Part shown: piece after piece, positions 14,012-20,857 of the stretch
Numbering within the stretch: the stretch's first letter is position 1
Layout of the letters: the number at the start of each line of letters is the position of its first letter
IMG/VR virus record: IMGVR_UViG_3300031972_000150
Coordinates: 1-26,110 of that record
Direction: 5' to 3' (one strand)
DNA: 26,110 nt
Source of the DNA: a virus
The notes under the pieces: generated by a model
The model's database searches: none
The model's input: only the letters and a program-made list of their open reading frames with translations
What the model was told of the DNA's origin: nothing
Made by a program: the position numbers and the translations under genes

Positions 14012-14280
14012 AAGTACACATAAACGAAACAATGGCTGATTATTATTTAGAAGCCTATACGAAGGACTACAAAATTAACGAGGACAAAACTATAGAAGAC
14101 ATCGGCATCACTCGCTTGGCCTATGTCGCTGGATACAGAGACTATGACATAGGAGAGGAGCAGCAGTTAAAGACGTGGCTAGACTTGAGGAACAAACTTA
14201 AGGAAGCCTACGAAACTTACCCCGATGGTGAGGTCACAGTTAAACTAGTGATTAAGGACGAATGGATAAATTGCGTATGA
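14002..14280 (+). CDS. Unknown 92-residue protein
   Basis: The product (MAVEVHINETMADYYLEAYT, then a mixed region and VTVKLVIKDEWINCV) is acidic, with probable strand-helix-helix-strand structure. It overlaps the upstream gene by ten bases and the downstream gene by 4 or 19, depending on the start there. No family recognised. Confidence 0.7.
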   Translation: MAVEVHINETMADYYLEAYTKDYKINEDKTIEDIGITRLAYVAGYRDYDIGEEQQLKTWLDLRNKLKEAYETYPDGEVTVKLVIKDEWINCV

Positions 14281-14465
14281 ACATATTCAAAAGGCTATAC
14301 AATTGGACAGCGGCAGAGATACGAATGATCTATGAAGACTTCAGAGATGGCTACGTGAGTACTGACAGGGACCTACTCGACCTTGTGGTCATAGGCTCAA
14401 TGGTCGCAGCCATGACCATACTAGTGATGTGCTTCATAGGCATAGCAGGAGATAGAGCACTATGA
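14262..14465 (+). CDS. Small single-pass membrane protein
   Basis: The 67-residue product has an amphipathic N-terminal half (IFKRLYNWTAAEIRMIYEDF) and one clear membrane helix, about residues 41-62 (LVVIGSMVAAMTILVMCFIGIA). The start is uncertain: 14262 has AAGGA only a few bases before it, while an ATG at 14277 gives an ATGA overlap with the upstream stop. The C-terminal TGA overlaps the ThyX start (ATGA). It is likely in the inner membrane; function unknown. Confidence 0.72.
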   Translation: MDKLRMNIFKRLYNWTAAEIRMIYEDFRDGYVSTDRDLLDLVVIGSMVAAMTILVMCFIGIAGDRAL

Positions 14466-15127
14466 GTAGCGTAGAAGTAGAGTTGTTGAACAGCATGGGG
14501 AATGACCTAACGGTGGCTAATGCAGCCCGTGTATCTTTCCAGAAACACCACAAGACGCTCACAGAGGGCGACGTGAGGCTGATTAAGTACCTAGCCAAGC
14601 ATAATCACTGGACCCCATTTGGGCACGTACAGCTGCAATTTAGGATCAAAGCACCTGTGTTTGTCGCTAGGCAGCTAGTGAAACATCAGGTGGGGCTGGT
14701 GTGGAACGAAGTGAGCCGGAGATACGTCGATGACCCACCAGAGTTCTACAATCCGGAACTGTGGAGGATCAGAGCAGACGATAAAAAGCAAGGGTCATCT
14801 GATGAAGTCCTAGAACGGGACTCTCTGGTCTTCATGGAGTACTGGGATCTCATGACACAAGCTGAGAAACTGTACCAGCAAATGGTCGAAGAGAAGCACA
14901 TAGCACCAGAGCAGGCTCGCATGGTCCTGCCTCAGTCCATGATGACAGAGTGGTACTGGACTGGATCACTAGCAGCCTTTGCACGAGTGGTGAATCTACG
15001 GTCAGCACCTGATGCACAGCTAGAGTGCCGACTAGTGGCTAATCTGATTGACGAGAAGGTGAGCAGTATGATACCATTGATGTCTAGCTGGGACGCACTA
15101 AAGGAGAACCACGGTGAAGAAACTTAA
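14462..15127 (+). CDS. thyX: Flavin-dependent thymidylate synthase ThyX
   Basis: The 221-residue enzyme methylates dUMP to dTMP using methylene-tetrahydrofolate, FAD and NADPH. The ThyX signature region is at 74-88 (KHQVGLVWNEVSRRY), with conserved N82, E83, S85 and R87. The canonical RHR start of the motif is KHQ here and one residue is inserted before NE, a form I associate with phage ThyX. Also visible are AARVSF near the N-terminus, HWTPFGHVQLQF, and a C-terminal SAPDAQLECRLVANLI. It overlaps its neighbours by 4 and 14 bases. It would supply dTMP for the phage replisome. Confidence 0.93.
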   Translation: MSSVEVELLNSMGNDLTVANAARVSFQKHHKTLTEGDVRLIKYLAKHNHWTPFGHVQLQFRIKAPVFVARQLVKHQVGLVWNEVSRRYVDDPPEFYNPELWRIRADDKKQGSSDEVLERDSLVFMEYWDLMTQAEKLYQQMVEEKHIAPEQARMVLPQSMMTEWYWTGSLAAFARVVNLRSAPDAQLECRLVANLIDEKVSSMIPLMSSWDALKENHGEET

Positions 15128-15248
15128 ACAAGCATTAATGCTACTCATGACCGTACCTGCGTGGTTACCTACGGTTCTTTTTTTCATAGTTTATTCACTG
15201 ATTATAAACGTAGATAAAGTACATAAGGAGTACGACGAAGATGACTGA
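15114..15248 (+). CDS. Tiny membrane protein with GTG start
   Basis: A 44-residue frame starts at GTG 15114 with AAGGAG seven bases upstream, inside the end of ThyX. It reads (V)KKLKQALMLLMTVPAWLPTV, then LFFIVYSLIINVDKVHKEYD: a basic N-terminus, one or two hydrophobic helices over residues 6-32, and an acidic tail. The excellent ribosome site and the otherwise empty gap (15128-15240) support a real gene. The positive-inside pattern suggests a cytoplasmic N-terminus. Confidence 0.75.
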   Translation: MKKLKQALMLLMTVPAWLPTVLFFIVYSLIINVDKVHKEYDEDD

Positions 15249-15468
15249 AGAAATACTCGATCACTACGTAACTGATACCGATGTAGAGCGTATGGCTGAC
15301 GATCTGGCCATCGATGAGATGCACAATCTTAACTTCGGTGACCTGCAGTTTGTACTGAAGAGGCTCCTTCGGGAGAAATACAGGTCCATGATACCTACTG
15401 ACCTACTTAGGTTACACAGAGACAGATTTTACTATAGTTATTCAGAGGAAGTTAAAAATGAGATGTAA
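15241..15468 (+). CDS. Small acidic unknown protein
   Basis: The 75-residue product (MTEEILDHYVTDTDVERMAD, then LQFVLKRLLREKYRSMIPTD) is acidic at the start and basic in the middle helix. AAGGAG lies about ten bases upstream, within the preceding small gene, which it overlaps by eight bases. Its end overlaps the zinc-finger gene by eleven. No family recognised. Confidence 0.7.
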   Translation: MTEEILDHYVTDTDVERMADDLAIDEMHNLNFGDLQFVLKRLLREKYRSMIPTDLLRLHRDRFYYSYSEEVKNEM

Positions 15469-15652
15469 GGCGTGTAATGAGATCCTAGAGGACGCAGAGT
15501 TGACACGTAAAGACCCAAATGGTGACTTCTACGACCTATGCAATATCTGCTACAACAGTTCACAAGCTTGCGAATGGGAGGACGATAGTTTTTTTGATGA
15601 CTTCACAAGAAAACACTTGACAACGGAGGACAACTATGATACCCTCTACTAA
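15458..15652 (+). CDS. Small zinc-finger protein
   Basis: The 64-residue product has two Cys pairs, C3/C6 (RCKACNEIL) and C28/C31 (LCNICYN), spaced as a four-Cys zinc finger, followed by an acidic tail (CEWEDDSFFDDF). Similar zinc-ribbon proteins occur in early phage operons and are often guessed to bind host transcription factors or DNA. AGAGGAAG precedes the ATG. Confidence 0.75.
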   Translation: MRCKACNEILEDAELTRKDPNGDFYDLCNICYNSSQACEWEDDSFFDDFTRKHLTTEDNYDTLY

Positions 15653-15935
15653 AGTAGTACCTATGTCATTACTTAAGTATAAAACTAAAGAAGTAGACTG
15701 TAGTAGTAGACAACAGAAGTACAACAGTAGTACAACAGGAGTACTACAGAAGCTAACTTTAGTTTTACTTATGTTTATGGCTACTGGCTGCGTTAGTAGA
15801 GCTAGTGATGCAGAGTACTGCACCGACATGCGTGTAGTTCCTACTCAGGAGTTCAACTGCACCTACATGAATCCATGGTCCATGATCTGCTCACGTAAAC
15901 GAGTGTACAAGCCAATTTGTGCACGTTGGGCGTGA
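15636..15935 (+). CDS. Lipoprotein-like protein with unusual N-terminal extension
   Basis: The 99-residue product has a hydrophobic stretch and lipobox-like end at residues 40-52 (LTLVLLMFMATGC, C52), then a Cys-rich exported-type domain with C62, C74, C85 and C95. About 38 polar residues precede the signal core, which is odd for a lipoprotein; an internal start at M10 (15663) still leaves a long lead. GGAGG lies six bases before the ATG at 15636. The extension is encoded by an 11-bp DNA repeat. It overlaps the zinc-finger gene by 17 bases. It could be a surface or superinfection-exclusion protein; that is a guess. Confidence 0.65.
   Translation: MIPSTKVVPMSLLKYKTKEVDCSSRQQKYNSSTTGVLQKLTLVLLMFMATGCVSRASDAEYCTDMRVVPTQEFNCTYMNPWSMICSRKRVYKPICARWA
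15707..15749 (+). repeat. 11-bp direct repeats inside the lipoprotein-like gene
   Basis: Four units with an exact 11-bp step begin at 15707, 15718, 15729 and 15740: TAGACAACAG, AGTACAACAG, AGTACAACAG and AGTACTACAG. Eleven is not a multiple of three, so each unit is read in a different frame and the protein gains no repeat. The constraint, if any, is on the DNA or RNA. Confidence 0.85.
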
Positions 15936-15960
15936 CACGGGTGGCGAACCGTGGTATAAT
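15932..15960 (+). promoter_or_regulatory. Rightward promoter for the replication genes
   Basis: GTGACA (15932-15937), a 17-base spacer and TATAAT (15955-15960), with TG one base before the -10, form an extended -10 site. It stands in an 86-base gap before the single-strand binding protein gene. The transcript would have a leader of about 55 bases with GGAG at 16008. Confidence 0.85.
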
Positions 15961-16021
15961 ATTAGTACATCTAGACAAACTCTAGGTTAAAACAAAAGAC
16001 GATAAACGGAGATTATTCCAT

Positions 16022-16405
16022 ATGGCAGCACAAGCAACGACAATCGAAGGCGTAGTAAACTTCAGCAACGTAACGCAGCATGACGTATTCAATGGACAGG
16101 ACACTGGTGCGTACTCCATGACCATTACGTTGTCAGAAGATGACGCAGCCTCACTAGCAGCACAGGGTGTCAAAATCAAGGACTACCAAGGCGCTAAGCA
16201 GCGTAAGTTCAAGTCCAAGTTTGAAATCAAACGGTTTGACGCAGAGGGCAATCGCTACAACGGTGAAGTTCCGTACAACTCAAAGGTACGCTTGAAGTAC
16301 GTATTGGGACAACCTCATCCTGTACACGGGGTGGCTACGTATCTGGAGGCAGTCAAGGTCTTGGAGGAAGCCGAGATGACTGAAGGTGACACTGGAGACT
16401 TCTAG
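16022..16405 (+). CDS. Single-stranded DNA-binding protein, gp2.5-like
   Basis: The 127-residue product has an OB-fold-like beta pattern (IEGVVNFSNVTQHDVF, YSMTITLSEDD, RKFKSKFEIKRFD, KVRLKYVLG) and an acidic C-terminus ending EMTEGDTGDF with terminal Phe. In T7 gp2.5 the acidic tail with a last Phe contacts the polymerase and helicase; the same design is visible here. T7 gp2.5 is much longer (232 residues), so this is a minimal version. GGAG lies ten bases upstream. The stop shares a base with the helicase start (TAGTG). Confidence 0.85.
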   Translation: MAAQATTIEGVVNFSNVTQHDVFNGQDTGAYSMTITLSEDDAASLAAQGVKIKDYQGAKQRKFKSKFEIKRFDAEGNRYNGEVPYNSKVRLKYVLGQPHPVHGVATYLEAVKVLEEAEMTEGDTGDF

Positions 16406-18018
16406 TGGCGGCTTTCGTTAAGCACGAGGGGTGTCCGAAGTGCGGTTCTTCGGATGCCCTAGCCATCTACTCAGACGGTGGAGCACATTGCTTCGCCGCT
16501 GGGTGCAACCATCACGTAAACGGCGGTAACATGATAACACAAATAACTGAAGCAGCACCAGTTAAAGCATGTCGCCTTAGCATGGGAGGCACAGTAGCGG
16601 CAATACCCCAACGCAGGATCTCACAGGAGACTTGTAGTCACTTTGGTGTGACTGTGGAGTACTCAACCACGGGTGAGATCATCAAGCACTACTACCCCTA
16701 CTACAAAATCGACACAAATGAAGTAGGGTCAGCAAAAGTACGCGAAGTGAAGACCAAGAACTTCCACACTACTGGTGACGTAACCGGAGTTGGCTTTTTT
16801 GGTCAGAACAAATGCACATCTAGCCGATACCTAACTATCACAGAGGGTGAGCTGGACGCTCTGGCTGTATTCGAGATGTCCGGCAGGAAGTGGGACGTAG
16901 TTTCCTTACGATCCGGTGCTGCCAACGCAGCCAAGGAGATCAAGGAGCAGCTGGAGTGGATCGAAGGTTACGAGCAGGTGGTCTTGTGCTTCGACAACGA
17001 CAAAGCCGGTGACGCAGCAGTCGATCAAGTCAAGGACATCTTTAGCCCCAACAAGCTGAAGATCGTCAAGCTCCCACTCAAGGACGCCAGTGATATGCTC
17101 ATGGCGAACAAAGTCAAGGAGTTCACACAGGCATGGTGGAACGCCAAGATCTACAGACCTGACGGTATTGTAGCTGGCGTGGACACATGGGAAGCACTGG
17201 TTGAGAAGCGTAAAGTCAAGTCCACACCGTACCCGTGGGAAGGCTTGAATCAGCTTACTCGTGGTCACAGACCGTATGAGCTAGTGACAATAACCAGTGG
17301 TAGCGGCATGGGTAAAAGTCAGTTCATACGTGAGATCGAGTACGACCTACTCAAGCGTTGCAGCGGCAACATCGGTGTATTGGCTCTTGAGGAGGACCTA
17401 TCGAGGACTACGCTGGGGATCATGTCAGTATCGGCTAACCGACCGTTACACCTAGAGGAAGACACGCCAGTTGAACACTTGCGTCCATTCTGGGAAGACA
17501 CGCTAGGCACAGGCAGGTACTACTTGTTTGACCACTGGGGTTCAACTTCGGCTGACAACTTGTTAGCACGAGTACGGTACATGGCGAAAGCTCTGGACTG
17601 CAAGTTTGTGATCTTGGATCACCTCAGCATCGTTGTGTCGTCTCAAGAGTCGGGTGACGAGCGTAAGGCGATTGACGAGATCATGACTAAGCTCAGGACA
17701 CTCGTGGCTGAGACCGGCATCTGTTTGTTTCTCGTGTCACACCTACGCAGATCACAGGGCAAAGCTCATGAAGATGGCGCTCAGATCAGCTTGGGTGAGT
17801 TACGTGGGTCACAAGCAATCGCACAGTTGTCCGACATAGTGATAGGCATGGAGCGGGATCAGCAGCATGAGAACGAAGACATCAGGAATACAACAACAGT
17901 ACGTGTCCTCAAGAATCGTTACACTGGTGAAACTGGTCCTGCTTGTTGGCTTAATTATGATCGCACAACAGGTCGCCTAGCTGAAGTACCCAACCCACAC
18001 ATTGGGGACGACTTCTAA
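16405..18018 (+). CDS. Bifunctional primase-helicase, T7 gp4-like
   Basis: The 537-residue product starts at GTG. An N-terminal zinc ribbon (C10, C13, C29, C34) recognises primer sites in relatives. A TOPRIM primase core has E147/E149 (ITEGELDALA) and D197/D199 (LCFDNDKAGD). A RecA-like ring helicase follows with Walker A SGSGMGKS (298-305), EE at 329-330, Walker B FVILDH (D405), GELRGSQAIAQLSD (463-476) and an Arg-rich TVRVLKNRYTG near 498. The protein ends IGDDF, an acidic tail with a last Phe as in T7 gp4, matching the SSB tail. It would unwind DNA and prime the lagging strand. Confidence 0.95.
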   Translation: MAAFVKHEGCPKCGSSDALAIYSDGGAHCFAAGCNHHVNGGNMITQITEAAPVKACRLSMGGTVAAIPQRRISQETCSHFGVTVEYSTTGEIIKHYYPYYKIDTNEVGSAKVREVKTKNFHTTGDVTGVGFFGQNKCTSSRYLTITEGELDALAVFEMSGRKWDVVSLRSGAANAAKEIKEQLEWIEGYEQVVLCFDNDKAGDAAVDQVKDIFSPNKLKIVKLPLKDASDMLMANKVKEFTQAWWNAKIYRPDGIVAGVDTWEALVEKRKVKSTPYPWEGLNQLTRGHRPYELVTITSGSGMGKSQFIREIEYDLLKRCSGNIGVLALEEDLSRTTLGIMSVSANRPLHLEEDTPVEHLRPFWEDTLGTGRYYLFDHWGSTSADNLLARVRYMAKALDCKFVILDHLSIVVSSQESGDERKAIDEIMTKLRTLVAETGICLFLVSHLRRSQGKAHEDGAQISLGELRGSQAIAQLSDIVIGMERDQQHENEDIRNTTTVRVLKNRYTGETGPACWLNYDRTTGRLAEVPNPHIGDDF

Positions 18019-18350
18019 TGAAGCCTACGCACAGAGGCAGACCTCATATTGACCAGAAGATTGAGTTTCTCCAGCAGTACAAAATGGAGAAAGGCTGTAG
18101 TGTTTGTGGATACAACGAGATACCACAGGCTCTGGAGTTCGACCACATCGACAGGTCAAAGAAGAAGTTTGGGATGAACAAGGCGTACAAGTACAAGTGG
18201 TCAACAATCATGGAGGAGCTGGAGAAGTGTGTCATACTCTGTGCCAATTGCCATCGAAAGAAAACAGTAGAGGACAAGGACTATCTGAACAACGTAAATA
18301 AAGAACCAGAAGAAGTAAGACAGTACGACTTATTTGGTGACTTATCATGA
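18018..18350 (+). CDS. HNH endonuclease
   Basis: The 110-residue product has a complete zinc-bound HNH site: C27/C30 (CSVCGY), D42-H43 (LEFDHID) and C75/C78 with H79 (CANCHRKKT). It sits between helicase and polymerase, sharing a base with the helicase stop (TAATG) and overlapping the polymerase start by four bases (ATGA). It could be a free-standing homing endonuclease or a domesticated phage nuclease. The tight overlaps on both sides favour a gene that is now part of the operon. Confidence 0.9.
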   Translation: MKPTHRGRPHIDQKIEFLQQYKMEKGCSVCGYNEIPQALEFDHIDRSKKKFGMNKAYKYKWSTIMEELEKCVILCANCHRKKTVEDKDYLNNVNKEPEEVRQYDLFGDLS

Positions 18351-19978
18351 TCTATCTGGACTTGGAAGCCAACGGTTTGACTCCTGACACCATTTGGTGC
18401 GTAGTTACCATGGAAAATGACCATGTGGAGGTACACACGACACCAGAAACGCTACGAGAGGCTCTCAGAAGCTCTGTGAGCGTCGTTGGGCACAACCTAA
18501 TAGGCTACGATATGCCAGTCCTAGAACGTCTCTGGGGCGTCTCAGTGGCGTCTGAGAGGATCATTGATACACTGGTGTTGTCACGTTTGTGTGACCCAAG
18601 TAAGTCAGGCGGACACTCACTGAGGAACTGGGGTAACGAGTTGGGCTTCCCAAAAGGGGACCATGACGACTGGTCACAGCTGTCTCAAGAGATGATTGAC
18701 TACTGCATACAGGACGTGAAAGTCACAGCAGCAGTCCATCAGAAACTGAAGCAGGAGATGAAGGACTTCTCAGCTGAGTCCATCAAGCTGGAACACAAGG
18801 TCCAGTGCATCGTGCAGCAGCAGGAACGCAATGGGTGGGTTTTGGATCAACAACTGGCACATGAACTGTGTGCTACATTCAAGGAGAGGATGAATGAAAT
18901 CGAAGAGGAGTTACAGGAGAAGTTTCCACCGATTATCCATGAGAGGTGGTCTGAGAAGACTGGCAAGCGCCTTAAGGACAGGGTTGAAGTTTTCAATGTC
19001 GGGTCTAGACAGCAGATTGCGAAGAGGTTATCTGGGCTTGGTGTGGTCTTTGCGAAGACTACGGAGAAGGGCAATCCTATCGTAGACGAAGCTGTCCTAG
19101 ACACTATTGACTTGCCAGAGGCTAGAGTCGTCAGTGAGTACTTGATGCTACAGAAGAGATACGCACAGGTCCACTCATGGCTAGACCATGTGCAGGACGA
19201 CGGTAGAGTCCACGGTCGCGTCATCAGCAATGGTGCAGTCACTGGACGTATGACACACCAGTCACCCAACATGGCACAAGTCCCAGCAAGCCACAGTCCA
19301 TACGGACACGAGTGTCGCTCATGCTGGACTGTACCAGAAGGTAAGAAGCTGGTGGGGTTTGACGCTAGTGGACTTGAGTTGCGGATGCTGGCTCACTACA
19401 TGAATGACAAGGAGTTTACAAATGTCCTCCTCACTGAAGACATACACACAAGAAACCAGATGGCTGCTGGACTTGAAACTAGACCTCAAGCAAAAACTTT
19501 CATCTATGCTTTCCTTTACGGAGCAGGAGAAGCTAAAATTGGAAGTATCGTCGGAGGAAGCGCATCTGATGGCGCAAAGCTTAAGCAGAGATTTCTACGA
19601 AATACACCTGCTCTTGAAAGTCTACGAGAACGAGTTATCAGAGCTGCTGGGAGAGGCTATCTTAAAGGACTTGACGGAAGGCAGCTTCACGTCAGATCCG
19701 AGCATGCTGCATTGAACACGTTGTTGCAAGCCGCTGGTGCCATCGTGATGAAGAAAGCACTAGTGATCCTCGATGACTACGCAAAGCAGTGGAACATCGA
19801 CTACAAATTCATAGGGAACATACATGACGAAGTTCAGGCAGAGGTTGCAGAAGAACAAGCAGAGAAGTATGGGTGGCTCGCAGTTGAGTGTCTCAAGGCG
19901 GCGGGTTTGGAATTTGGCCTCAGATGTCCACTCGACGGAGAGTACAAGGTCGGCACAACTTGGGCAGAGACTCACTAA
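18347..19978 (+). CDS. Family A DNA polymerase, T7-type, short
   Basis: The 543-residue replicase has a 3'-5' exonuclease domain with D5/E7 (YLDLEANG), D55 (GYDMP) and Y119/D123 (YCIQD). The polymerase domain has motif A VGFDASGLELRMLAHY (D339), motif B R379, K383, Y387 and Y391, and motif C HDE (493-495). The residue equivalent to E. coli Pol I 762 is Tyr (Y387), as in T7. It is about 160 residues shorter than T7 gp5 (704), and the thumb section (IIHERWSEKTGKRLKD then VFNVGSRQQI) lacks the thioredoxin-binding insert as I recall it from T7. Codon choice shifts over 19430-19690. Confidence 0.96.
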   Translation: MIYLDLEANGLTPDTIWCVVTMENDHVEVHTTPETLREALRSSVSVVGHNLIGYDMPVLERLWGVSVASERIIDTLVLSRLCDPSKSGGHSLRNWGNELGFPKGDHDDWSQLSQEMIDYCIQDVKVTAAVHQKLKQEMKDFSAESIKLEHKVQCIVQQQERNGWVLDQQLAHELCATFKERMNEIEEELQEKFPPIIHERWSEKTGKRLKDRVEVFNVGSRQQIAKRLSGLGVVFAKTTEKGNPIVDEAVLDTIDLPEARVVSEYLMLQKRYAQVHSWLDHVQDDGRVHGRVISNGAVTGRMTHQSPNMAQVPASHSPYGHECRSCWTVPEGKKLVGFDASGLELRMLAHYMNDKEFTNVLLTEDIHTRNQMAAGLETRPQAKTFIYAFLYGAGEAKIGSIVGGSASDGAKLKQRFLRNTPALESLRERVIRAAGRGYLKGLDGRQLHVRSEHAALNTLLQAAGAIVMKKALVILDDYAKQWNIDYKFIGNIHDEVQAEVAEEQAEKYGWLAVECLKAAGLEFGLRCPLDGEYKVGTTWAETH

Positions 19979-19987
19979 GGAAACAAC

Positions 19988-20857
19988 ATGAAAAACATAT
20001 ACAACCTAGTAGACGACATCTACAAAGTAGTGTCAACCAAAGAGGTAGAAGAAGGAGTGGACATCGACGCTGCAATAGAGCAGTTTGGCGAGAACGTCAA
20101 GGACCTGATGCGTCAGGAGTTCGGTGAGCAGAAGAAGCGGGACAACAGAACACTCCGTATGTCCAACATTGGGCGCGAAGATCGATACCTGTGGAACTTA
20201 TTTAACGAAGTGGAACCCAGTGAAGTAATACCACCACACACTTACGTGAAGTTCCTCTATGGTCATCTCATTGAGGAGCTACTGCTCTTCCTGACTCGTG
20301 CAGCTGGACACGAGGTGACTGACGAGCAGAAGGTGTGTGAAGTCAACGGGATCAAGGGACACATGGACTGCAAGATTGACGGTATCGTTACCGATGTCAA
20401 GTCAGTGTCCACGTATGGGTTCAGGAAGTTCAAAGATGGGTCACTGGCTTATGATGATCCGTTTGGGTACATAGCGCAGATCAAAGGATACGCACATGCA
20501 GAAGGTGCAACCAAGTTTGGCTGGCTTGCTATGGACAAGCAGAATGGTCACTTGACTTACCTCATGTATGACTCAGAGGACACACAAGCGCCTGTGTATG
20601 ACCTGATCTCCTACAGCATTGAGGACAGGATTGACCACATAAAAAAGCTAGTGGAGCAGCCGACACCGCCAGAAGTCTGCTACGAATCTATCGCAGATGG
20701 AAAGAGTGGCAACCAGAAACTCGCCGTCGGATGCTCATATTGTGCCTACAAAAAGCAGTGTTGGCCTCAAGTAAGAGGCTTCGCATATTCATCAGGTCCA
20801 CGTTATTTAGTAGAGGTAGTAAATGAGCCGAAGGTTCCAGAAATTGAGCTTCCGTAG
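19988..20857 (+). CDS. RecB/Cas4-like PD-(D/E)XK exonuclease with four C-terminal Cys
   Basis: The 289-residue product has the exonuclease motifs in order: H93 (YGHLIEE), D127 (GHMDCKIDG), D136-x-K138 (TDVKS) and the RecB-family Q164-x3-Y168 (QIKGY). A C-terminal cluster C231, C249, C252, C258 (GCSYCAYKKQCW) could bind an Fe-S cluster or zinc, as in Cas4/AddB relatives. It occupies the place of T7 gp6 and would degrade host DNA and remove primers. AAGG precedes the ATG. It overlaps endonuclease I by 35 bases. Confidence 0.88.
   Translation: MKNIYNLVDDIYKVVSTKEVEEGVDIDAAIEQFGENVKDLMRQEFGEQKKRDNRTLRMSNIGREDRYLWNLFNEVEPSEVIPPHTYVKFLYGHLIEELLLFLTRAAGHEVTDEQKVCEVNGIKGHMDCKIDGIVTDVKSVSTYGFRKFKDGSLAYDDPFGYIAQIKGYAHAEGATKFGWLAMDKQNGHLTYLMYDSEDTQAPVYDLISYSIEDRIDHIKKLVEQPTPPEVCYESIADGKSGNQKLAVGCSYCAYKKQCWPQVRGFAYSSGPRYLVEVVNEPKVPEIELP

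Noticed and set aside
16906-17268. Antisense ORF in the primase-helicase gene
   Set aside because: Shadow of a strongly supported gene; no start signals or recognisable protein character.
19404-19715. 103-residue alternate-frame ORF inside the polymerase gene
   Set aside because: It coincides with the codon-usage patch, which opens the +1 frame by favouring CTT/GAA/GGA; no ribosome site is evident and the polymerase frame explains the DNA.
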